Source: Telopea speciosissima (Eukaryota > Streptophyta > Magnoliopsida > Proteales > Proteaceae). Taken from it: a DNA stretch of 64,000 bases. Under the pieces are notes generated by a model. The model searched no databases. It saw only the letters and a program-made list of their open reading frames with translations, and was not told where the DNA came from. The position numbers were made by a program, and so were the translations under genes. Shown here piece after piece: positions 10,452 to 20,400 of the stretch; within the stretch, counting starts at the first letter, position 1, and the number at the start of each line of letters is the position of its first letter. Location of the stretch: the NCBI RefSeq assembly GCF_018873765.1, contig NC_057919.1:70736984-70800983 (forward strand). Reading direction: 5' to 3'.

Positions 10452-10464
10452 TGGCATCAGAGCC
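10452..10464 (+). promoter_or_regulatory. Copia D primer binding site
   Basis: TGGCATCAGAGCC directly follows the LTR end. It differs by one base from the TGGTATCAGAGC seen in elements A, C and F. Confidence 0.8.
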
Positions 10465-10852
10465 AAAAATCGGAGAATATGGGACCTAATATTCTTTTTC
10501 CTTTTTTTCTCTTTTTTCTTCTCTCCATCGTGTTTGTGACCTAGCAGCACCACCGCCTCCACCACTAACCTACCGTCAGCAGCCACCACCTTCGCCAGCA
10601 GCCACCTCTTCCGCTAGCAACCTGCACCACCGCCAACACTCCGCCAGCCCTGAACCATCCTTCTGCCACCCTCCCGCGACCTTTCTTTTCCCTTTTTCTC
10701 TCACGGGAGGCCTTCCTGAACCCTTGTGCTATTTTTTTCCCTTCCCTTGGTGATGAGTTGACTCCCACCAAGGGCCTTTTTCTCTGCCATATTTTTTCCC
10801 CTATGCCATAAATCTTTTCTGATTTTTTTTCTCTGTTATCGAGAGTTTCTCT

Positions 10853-11750
10853 GTGACCAACCACCATGCTGACCACTCTGAGATCACGTCTACCTCCCCC
10901 GGCCATGATGGCATATCGCAGCATGATTTTGTTCCTTTTCCCGCCAGTCCCATAAAATTAAGTAGGGCTAATTACCTACTGTGGTCTCGTTCCTGCTTGT
11001 TTGCTATCGGTTCTCGTGGTCTCTCTGGCTACATCACTGGAACCTCTATCAAACCTATTGATGCTGGTCCTGAACAAAATCGGTGGATGAATTTTAACTT
11101 CTTGGTTATGTCATATTTGGTGAATTCCATGGAGCAAGAGATTGCTGGTCGTTATCTTCTTCTAGATTCGGCAGCCAAGATCTGGAAGACAGCCCAAGAC
11201 ACATATTCACAGGTTGGGGATGCAGCCCAGTACTATGAGCTTCGCCAAAAAATCCACTCAACAAAGCAGTTGGAATTATCTCTATCTCAGTACTATAACA
11301 AGCTGTGCACGATGTGGCAGCAACTTGACTTCTTGGGCACCTTCACTGCTACCTATACTATTGATGCCACTGCCTTCCAGAAATGGGAAGACGGATTACG
11401 GGTGTTTATTTTTTGGCTGGCCTTAATCTCGAGTTTGATCAGATTCACTCCAATATTCTAAATCGGGATCCTCTTCCCACTCTTGAGGAAGCATATGCTA
11501 TTCTTGCAACCAAAGATAGCCGTCGGACTGCCATGATTACTCCTGTTATTCAGGAACGTTCTGCTCTTATTTCTGGCCCTACAGCTCTTGCCCGTGGGAA
11601 TTCTTCACGCTCTTCTAGTGGGGATCGTCCATCTGGTGAACATCTTCCTATTAAGAGTGATCACTGTGGCAAGGAATGGCACACTAAGGATCGATGCTGA
11701 AAGCTACATGGTCGCCCTACAGACACTCGCGGACATGGAAAAGGTGGTTC
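10853..11750 (+). pseudogene. Copia D gag remnant
   Basis: Starts with a gag N-terminus related to A and F (KLSRANYLLWSRS, YLLLDSAAKIWKTAQDTYSQVGDAAQYYELRQKI). Near 11395 a frameshift moves the reading to FLAGLNLEFDQIHSNIL and on to a zinc knuckle whose first Cys is Ser (SDHCGKEWHTKDRC). The conserved Trp after the knuckle is a TGA stop (11698-11700). At the codon where A and F have stops, D has CAG (Gln). Confidence 0.85.
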
Positions 11751-11800
11751 CAATCGATCCACTCCTGCCCGGGCAAATCAAGCAGCCACTGATGAATAGT

Positions 11801-13652
11801 ACAGGTCACTTCCAACAAAAGGAGTGTATCAATTTTAGCTTGCTGGAATTCATTTTCAGCTATAAACGAATCCGATTTAACAGTATACCAGCTCAAGATA
11901 ATGGGTAATCCGAATCTGATACAACCATTAATGAAATACAGAGATTCAAATGGAGCCTCAAATGGAATGAACTCAACCCAAGGGGATCGGAGGAATTATG
12001 ACTGTTTAGAAAACCCCAAATTGTTAACCAATAAGTGAGTCTACTTGCAATAGATTCAACATTCTACCTGTAATAGAATGATTAAATGAGAGAGGAGAAA
12101 CAAAGAAAATACTAAAAACAGAGTCTACGACATTCATTACCTCAAATGGAAAGAAGAAACCCAAGTACAAGCCATACCAATCTTCTTCTCCATTAACATT
12201 CCAAAACCAGAACCATAATGCATTCAAAGGACTCCATTCAAATAACAAAAGCTCCCAACAGAGTAAAAATTGTGGACTTATGTATGGGTGCCCTAACAAG
12301 TATAAGACACAACTGCCCCCCTATAACTAACTCCTTGGACCCTATACAATGTTGCCCTATGTAGAAGCCTCTAAGAAACAAGCAAATAAAAGATAACTTA
12401 AAAGGAAACTTCAAGTTTGTCACTCTTTCATTTTACAGAATTCTTGTGAAGCCGAGGGGATCTCCTTATGGCCTTGGGGTGGTCCCACTCCCTGTGTAAC
12501 TTCTCTTTTATTGGTTCTGCTCAATCCTTCTCAAAGGGTGCATTTACATCAGTTGCATCATTTACCCTCTTCCTTCTCCACCCCTTCCTCCTCTTCTTTC
12601 TCTGCCTCCACCTACTTTTCATATGCCTCTCTCTCTCTCTCTCTCTCTTCCTATTAATCAGTCTCCCTCACCTTCCTTATCCATTCCACCACCTCCTTTT
12701 CTTTTTCTTCCACTATTTTTTCTTCACCGATACCCTTCTCTTACTTACTTGTTTTTTTCCGCTTCTTCCTCCTTTTTTTTTTGGGGGGGGGTGTGTGTGT
12801 GTGCTTCCCTTCATTCCTTCTCTCTTCTTTACAAACAATTCGAAGCAAGTCAGAGTTTGCATATCCCAATGTGCATCCAGACATGTCAACACACATGTCC
12901 ATGTCAAACATGTATCAACATAGGAAAGAAAAACCCAGAAAGCCATGTACCCTCAACAAAACCTCAATTTTATAAAATGCATGTAAATATGTAGATTGAC
13001 ACCTAGTAATATTAAAAATTGCAGAAACTCTATCTAGACCAGAAGAAAAAAAGGTATTTCCCTCGGACAATGGACAATTAATTAAAATCTTATATATGCC
13101 ATCTGAAAGGAGACAGAAGCTAAGGGAACATAGCAGCAGAAAAAAAAAAATAAAATTTTGCAGTTTAGGCTCTGTTCATCTTGATGTAAATTTGCACAAA
13201 ATAAATATAAATGTATTACTTTCCCTACCATGTTTTAAATTCTTAGGACATGAAATAGTATGCCCAACTGTGAACTTTATGTCCATTATTTTTACTTGCA
13301 ATGAAATAATAGAAATCTGTGTTCATTCTTTTATTTCTGGCCATCTTATGTCGAAAGAAACAGAGCCTTAAGAATCAAGGTAAATTAACATCATGTCACT
13401 TCTCCAATTGACAACACGATGTTCAAGAAATGACTAGTTCAACCATCCAAGTCAATACTCTCCAGCTATATCACATTTTATACAAAAAGCGATGAGTGAA
13501 GATGACTTTATAAAAAGTACACTCAAATATATTTTGCTTTTCAACATCTACTTTAGAAGAGCAATAAATTATATTCTAGGGATCAAAACAGATTCTGTTT
13601 AAGAAACAAATGGGAAACCGAAGAAATTCAAAATGCTGCAGTTCCTCATGTT
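11801..13652. other. Non-coding stretch, low complexity
   Basis: No gene can be supported. 12580-12800 is strongly pyrimidine-rich on the plus strand with CT repeats and poly-T, ending in a G run and GT repeat. 13137-13153 is poly-A. Open frames here are low-complexity artefacts. Confidence 0.6.
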
Positions 13653-14063
13653 CAAAACATGCTGATTGGGAAAAGGTTAGAATGCAATTCTGCGAGCGAA
13701 CTTGACTGGTGTGTCAGAAATGCTTACCTCTGTTGCTGCTGCCAAGTCCTCAGTAGCCAAAACATGCTGATTGGGAAAAAGGTTAACTTCAACAGCCTAA
13801 TTCAGGACTCTGCTTTGTCCGTCTGATTAAAGGCACAACTGATTTGCACCCAAAAAAAAAAAACTAGTTTGAAAAGTTGGCTGAGGTTGAGGAAAACAGG
13901 CACACCTTATTCGTCCTTTTACTAAACTTCTCTATTCTATGTCTTCCTTATCTCCTGCTTGCAATATTTCTCAAAATTTAAATAAGTTAGAATGCAATTC
14001 TGCAAGTGAACTTGACTGGCGCGAAGAAATGCTTACCTATTGCTGCTGCCAAGTCCTCAGTAG
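13653..14063 (-). repeat. Internal duplication derived from FEN1 exon 6 region
   Basis: 13676-13756 and 13986-14063 are about 80 bp near-identical direct copies covering the end of a FEN1 exon (TEDLAAA) plus its intron start. The first copy is bracketed by a second direct repeat, AAACATGCTGATTGGGAAAA, at about 13656 and 13760. This looks like local duplication by template switching, or a small insertion with a long target duplication. Confidence 0.75.
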
Positions 14064-14864
14064 GATCTGTTCTTTTGGAGAATACAGATTTAGTGTAGAA
14101 ACCAGTAATTAAGAATGTCATTGTTATACTGACAAACCGCTTTGCTAGTTCTTGCTTCTTCATATCTGGTGGCTTTCCATAAAAAACGTACCTGATAATT
14201 ATAGTTAGGGGGGGGGGGGGGAAGGGATATTGAATGATTGAAGGTTGAGGGGGAGGAGGAAAGCAACTTACATCGGCTTCAATCCAGCTTCAAGAAGTCT
14301 AATTGTTCGTGTGAACATTCCTTGCAAGTGACTATACCACAAATTACAAATGAGCATTCAGTTTCGTAAGAAGTATAACTTGGGGTGGTGAAGAATGTCG
14401 CAAAAACAAAATGATAATGTTGAACAAAATATAAATTTTTTTTTTTTTGTTTAGTTTTATTCCCGCTAATTCCTACCTCGTTACTTCACCAGCCTCATTC
14501 GTTAGCATCTCAGTCTCTATCCGCCCCCACCACAATCTGCACAAACCAGCCGTATAAAGAAGTGGCCCAAAAGTGTCAAAGCTTATAGAACCTGAGAAAT
14601 TATGAAAGTACGGACGAGAAACTGATAGATGTTCATGCTAGCATCAATGGCAATCCTTCGGCCAAAATAGCCCTCGAATTGTTGCTCTTTCATACACTAG
14701 GTCGCATTGTCTGCGAGCAGCTTTGTTAAACCCTATCAAAAAAATCCAGCCATGAGATCAGCAGGTAAAGGTAAAATAAGGCGGAATTTCAATCTATTAA
14801 CTTCAAAACGCCAGCAAGCAAAAAAGAGTTAAAGGAATGAATTGTAAAGTACCTTGATACCCAT
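14041..14864 (-). pseudogene. FEN1: Flap endonuclease 1 (FEN1), truncated unprocessed pseudogene
   Basis: Exon-like blocks with intron borders: 14864-14853 (MGIK), 14732-14616 (GLTKLLADN... to [13 protein letters not shown]), 14536-14477 (..ETEMLTNEAGEVT), 14331-14272 (HLQGMFTRTIRLLEAGLKP), 14191-14138 (YVFYGKPPDMKKQELAK) and about 14105-14041 (SKRTDPTEDLAAA). FEN1 cuts 5' flaps in DNA replication and repair. The copy is dead. There is a TAG at 14699-14697 where the family has Lys, a 1 bp insertion in exon 3, a Tyr in place of the metal-binding Asp of VFDGKPP, and a lost acceptor before exon 6. All later exons are absent. Introns are kept, so it arose by DNA duplication, not by reverse transcription. 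Confidence 0.9.
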
Positions 14865-15332
14865 TGGGATTCGCAGTGGAGAAACAGAACGATAACAAAG
14901 CGGCTGAACTCTATACTGTGTTCCTGTTGAAGCTCTTCTTGTTGATTAATTACGTAAATCCGTATAAAGTTGAAGGATTTCACTGTTAAGTTTTCTCCAG
15001 GACCCAATTGTGGATTCAGATCTTCTACGGCCTCTATAATAGCAGCCATCGTGCAGCCCTATATTCTGGACATGACACGTGTAAAACCCATAATCCAACG
15101 GATACTTTTGAAAATTTTGAAATTCGTTTGTTAAAAGCGGTTGAAGGCTTGCAAAAGCAAGCCCGACCGGTCGGACAAATCAAAACCGACCTGGTCCAGC
15201 TTGGTTTATACTAAACAATTGTCCCCTTTCCGAAACCCATATCTCTTCTTCCCAGCGAACCCAAACCGTACTTCTTCTTCCTCTGAAGCCTTTCAAACTC
15301 AAACCTTGCTTCTTCCTTCTCTGAGAAACCAA

Positions 15333-15482
15333 AATGGCATCAACCTCCGCTGTTATGGAAGCCTCTCTTCTTCCTCTTAGGCATCTGGTTCTGGGTTTTG
15401 GCTCAAATCGTTTGTTAATGGTGCGCTGCTATCTACCTTGCACAATCCTGAAAAGCTATCATGTTCTTGCTTTCTATAGATG
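15333..15482 (+). other. Orphan first-exon-like ORF divergent from FEN1 pseudogene
   Basis: A short frame starting MASTSAVMEASLLPLRHLV, preceded by a CT-rich stretch (15230-15330) like a plant 5' UTR. The CTTAG at its Leu-Pro-Leu-Arg codons is not a clear splice site, and the frame stops at 15482. The Ser-rich N-terminus could be a plastid or mitochondrial targeting start. I do not recognise the protein and see no further exons. It may be the neighbour fragment carried along with the FEN1 duplication. Confidence 0.25.
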
Positions 15483-16331
15483 AAAAAATAGTAGCTCGAG
15501 CAAGGAATCTGAACCCATCACATAAAGACACTCAAATCTTCATTATTAACCAAAATCAAAGAAGAAAATTATTCATCTTTGTTCTTCTCAAGTCGTTGCA
15601 TCAGAATTTTATAAACAATAATATAAAAAAGAAGTCAGAGTGAGAAAGGGGGAGAGTGAAGATACCAATTAGAAATTGCAAGTTCTCTTTCTCATTCATT
15701 GAATTAGAATTTTCTATGTTTTTTTATACAATAAAAAAGATGGATAAGATACAAAGTTCGGCAGGCCAAAACTCCCCCCCCCCCAAAATTGCCCAAACCA
15801 CCACCCCACCACCACCACCTTCAATAATAGAGACCAGATTTCAAGCCCATGAAGTTACAGAAACCTCCAGATCGCAAAGCTTATACAATAATTAGGGCAA
15901 AAAAAGTGGGGGAAAAACCCCCAACGACACACTGGTTGCGTTGAGGTGGGTGCTGAGGACCTGAGGGCGGATCTCTAACCCGACTCAAAATTGAAAAGCT
16001 ACCCCACACGTGAGTACGAGAGACCAAATAAATATAGACTAATTATGATTTTTGAAGCCTTACCAAAAAAAAAAATTTCTGATTTTTGAAGCATGTCACT
16101 ATTTTAAGACTAAAAGAAAATTCCAAAATAAAACCATATTGACTAAATTTTGACCCATCTATCTGTCGGTAGAGTTTAAAGAAGCTTCATGTACGTGAAG
16201 TGATTTTTCACGTCAAGTGGGCTATTACTTTTTTTTTTTTTTTTAAAAACGTGTCATTACATGACATTATGTACAAGACGAGTCCCCCCTCCCATTTGTC
16301 GGTGGAGGTTGCAATTTGCGAGTTTAGACCA

Positions 16332-16476
16332 GCTATTCACATGGGGATAGGTTCACACGGGAATAGGTGGGGACAGATCTGACCTTTTCATGGGACAAGA
16401 ATCCCACACCCTAGAAGCGGATCCCACACTCTCATGAAAGATTCAGATCTATCCCCACCCGTTCCATGTGGATAAC
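16332..16476. repeat. Imperfect foldback (MITE-like) repeat
   Basis: The left part (CACATGG...GGTGGGGACAGATCTGA...TTTCATG) is the imperfect reverse complement of the right part (CATGAAAGATTCAGATCTATCCCCACC...CCATGTG). The loop is near 16405-16425. No target duplication is clear. Confidence 0.55.
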
Positions 16477-16590
16477 AAATCTAAACATACAACTTGAAAG
16501 CTTCGCACGAATTACGGAAGGCAAGGATGCCCGGCATCTCCGCCCTAATCTAATACTGATGCTTCTCGATAAAGTCGAAACGGTTTAATC

Positions 16591-16594
<4 letters not shown>

Positions 16595-16647
<53 letters not shown>
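16595..16647. repeat. (TA)n microsatellite
   Basis: An uninterrupted TA run of about 53 bp. Confidence 0.95.
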
Positions 16648-16649
<2 letters not shown>

Positions 16650-17443
16650 AAAAGTGGAAACAGCTTTCTTATCAAAAAAAAAAAAAATAAAATGGAAACA
16701 GCTGTAAATCTAACTGGATTATCTACCAATAATTATTTGCTTTAACAGCCTTTGTTTTTTTTTTCCCCTTCTTTTGTGCGGGAGGGGAAGAGAACAGACG
16801 TTTCAGACTACCAGACCATAAAAAAAATAGGGAAAGTAAAGATGCCAAACGTGAATGCAGAACCTTACTTGCGTTAATTTAATAAAAAAAAATTCTGAAG
16901 AGACGACAACCGTCTTCGTTCTTCTACTAATAAAGATTTCTCGAGAGGTCTGAACTACTGAGCTCTTTCACTCGTTTCCCTCATTATTATTTTTTATTTT
17001 TTATTTTTCCTTCGTGGATCAAATAATGGAGTTTTTACTGTGATATTTTCCTCTCAGGAGTCCACAATGCCAGCTGATCCATAGTCCATACTTTCCTAAT
17101 TATAACGATGAATCACTATTCTCACTACCATCCCATCTAGGAAGCATCCAAATCTAGCAGGGGATATTGGCGAGATAACAGTCTGTTTCACTGTCTCACA
17201 TTCCTAACTTCAGCTCAAAAGGGATTATATTTCCTCCCAAATTAGATATCCTCCACTCCACTCCCCTCCCCTCCACTCCACTCCATGCGTTAGATTTTTT
17301 GCTCATGGCGGGCGGTGTTTCAAACATTCAGATTCCAGTGTTGAGTTTAGTTAATTGGTTCATTTGTTTTATATTTGGTTTGGTAGCTTAGGCATTAGAA
17401 CAGTAAGAACGGCTGCTGAGAACTGAGAAAGGCACCATATATC

Positions 17444-20400
17444 ATGAAACTCTTGTGGGTCTTTGGTTTAGTTGGGTTTTTTGTGGGCAGATGGGTGGAT
17501 TGTTTTGAGGGTTTGAATGTGACAGAGGTTTCTCATCTCGATAGTTATGGAGTCTCCAGCAATCTTTTGATGGTGGGTCTCAGCCTTATCAAAGGAGCTG
17601 CTGCAAAAGGAGCCGGTATGTATTATTTTTCTTACTTATTTTTCACTATCCTATACATATAATTTTCTATGTAATACAAAAAAAATAAAGGTTTGATGAA
17701 AGGTTCTATTGGTATGATTATATGGATATAGGCTTGCTTCTTGGTGTTGATGGCATTACGATATTTTCTTCTTCTTCTCCTCTGTCCAATCTCCCTCTCT
17801 TGCTCGCAGTGTCATAATGTTTTCAAGCAAAATTTCCTCTCCATAATGTTGTCTCCATATGCTTGGATCGCAAGCAAGGTCTATTATTTATTTCATTGGT
17901 AAAAATTTCCTGTTCCGTGGCTTCTCATTCCTTTCGATGTAGTACTATATTACTGCTTTTACTGTTGAGTGATGACATCGGTGTGATCTTGCTTCTTGTG
18001 GTATCACGAACTGATTCTCTTAATCTAGCGATTTATATGCTTCCTTTCATCTACATTTTGTTGTTCTCATATGAACCCTTATATTTTACCCTGCTTATCA
18101 ATTACTTTGTTTTCTTAGCCAGGCATTGTACCTGTTTATGTACTTAATTCAGACCAATCCCATGGTGCATTTTAACCCTCCCCCCTTTTTTTTAAAGATT
18201 CAGTGTATGCCGCCAAAGCGGCTACTATACCCCCATGACTCCCTGGCTGTATGTTATATGTTTCTTCTTATGTGTTTATTTTTTTGTGTTTGAAAAAGAG
18301 CGGGGGGATGGAAAGTTCTTTTATCGAAAAAGAATTCAATTATGTATATAAGACTGAAACAAGAAGATGGAAAGTCCTTTTCTCGAAAAAAGAATTCAAT
18401 TATGTATATAAGATTGAAGCAAGAATGTTTACCTTAATGGTATGATCCTTTCAAGAAGGGACACTATCGTGGAACAATTAAAAATTGTATTCACATTCAT
18501 TCATGAATTATTGGGGAAGCAGCACATCTCTAGCAATGTCTCAAAGAGGTGTTTTTTTTATTGGGGGTGGGGTGGGGGGATAGTTTTTAGATTTTTTGTA
18601 TTATGAATTGCAATTGTTGTTGTAGTATGTGGATATAGAGTTCCATATAGAAACATGGTTTTTTTTTTTTAATAATTATGTCAATACCCGTTTTTTCACT
18701 CTAGATGTCTTCATGTGGCGAAAGCTTTTCGATTGTCTTTGCCATTGACAACTTGACATTGGCCACTAAAGTGATGATAGTGTACATCACTGCATAGATC
18801 CTTTTATTTTTTTTTAAGATTCTTTAAAGTGAGAATGATGGAAAAGGATTGTAACTCTTCTATTTTGTAACTTTCAATGTACAGTTTGTCTGGATGGAAC
18901 TTCACCTGGTTACCACTTGCATCGTGGATTCGGGTCAGGGGCGAACAGCTGGCTCATCCAATTGGAGGTCAGTGACCAGAATGAGAACTAGATAACACTA
19001 TAACAGACAATGTGTGGTAGTTGCATTGTAATTCCATTGTACAGTTTAAAATCATGCTGTTTACCTGTTGTCCCGGGTTTCAGTGGCCAATGGGGGGTAT
19101 GCTTGAGTCCTTTTATTTTTTGTATGGTATAACCTGAAAATGTGCGTAATTTCTTGGTTTAAAAGTATTATCAGTTTCACTAAGATAAGCTGCAACCGAC
19201 ATGACATTTGTATTTCTAACGTGGATGGATATGTATAGCATATGGAAAATAATTGTATGTTCTGCAGTAGTTTTGGTTCTAAGATTTTAAGCCAGGGTTT
19301 ATTTTTGGTCTATAAAAGATATAAGTTTTGCAGAGCAGTGACATAACTCATTAGTGTCTTTACAAGATATTATTTATATTTTTGGGGGTTCTTTGTTCAA
19401 CTCTATTTTCTATTCAAGCTGGAATGGGAATAGAATCAGAATTTCATTGAGATATATCTATATATATATATATATATTCCAACATGCCCATTAAAATATC
19501 TGAAATCTAAAAACAGTCTTTAATTTAGTCTTTGGTATGTTTACTTAGTGGACTCAGTGACATGGTAACTGGTATGATGCATAGACATTGACCATTGTAC
19601 TGCAGTAGTGTCCTAATCTAAGCATATAGCAGCATCTACGTGTTCTATGTTTCATGGGACATGTATGTTATATTTTACCAGTTCAAGCCAAAATCATCTT
19701 GATCATGCAATATCCACTGTGTTATTGAAGTTTCTAAAAGGGCGTATCCAGAGCATGAGGCTTGGGAGGGTCATAATGTATGCAGCCTTAACCCTGCTTT
19801 TGCAGAGAGGCTGTTATGTAAGTTCCTATTTTCATTACAATCGGAAAATTATAGATCACATGATCAAGATTCTCAGCTGGTCAAGCTATTTTTAACCTAG
19901 GACCTTTGAAGTCGAGCCATGAATCCTCTAAACATGAGACATTTTGGGTTTCCTAGACCTATTTTACTAGTCCAAGCCACTTCACACCCCACTTGCCTGA
20001 ACATTCCCCTCCCCCCTCACCCAAAAAAAAAAAAAAAAAGAAAAGAAGAAAAAGGAATTCCTTTGATTCAAACTTGACAAATTTGATCACGCTGTTGGTA
20101 TTTATGACAGGGAGGAGGCTGGTGCAATGACATTAGGACTTGTGTTTACCGCAAGAAAACCCGCCGTGGTTCATCAACATATATGGAAAAGCAGATCCCT
20201 TTTACAGGAATTTTGAGCAATAAAGCTGAAGAAAATCCTGGTTTTCTCTCAAACTGCTTATTCTCTGTCTATCTAAAGCCAAAATATTATCTTTTTCATT
20301 ATGTTTTTCTGGTGCCCTTTTGGGGACTTAATTTGTTTTTTCTATGGCACTTTGACACTTGCAGATTTTTTCAACTGGAATAGGGTCAAACTTCGTTATT

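Larger units (their letters stand above)
10241..11800 (+). mobile_element. Copia element D, 5' fragment
   Basis: The plus strand shows an LTR end (...TTCAACA at 10451), a primer site (10452-10464), a leader and a broken gag that loses homology near 11800. The LTR start is not resolved, because element A's 5' LTR adjoins it head to head near 10240. Pol and the 3' LTR are absent. Confidence 0.7.
15483..17443. other. Intergenic region upstream of pectin acetylesterase
   Basis: AT-rich, with poly-C/poly-A runs near 15775, a foldback repeat (16332-16476), a TA microsatellite (16595-16647) and a pyrimidine patch of CTCCACTCC-type repeats at about 17250-17285. The pyrimidine patch lies some 160-190 bp before the ATG and could be part of the core promoter (Y patch). 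No other gene is seen. Confidence 0.5.

Noticed and set aside
10565..10924. 119-codon minus-strand ORF in the copia D leader
   Set aside because: Antisense to leader and gag start, and low complexity.
12468..12994. Overlapping plus-strand ORFs of 120-150 codons
   Set aside because: Composed of Ser/Leu/Pro/Phe from a CT-rich low-complexity tract. No domain or codon signal.
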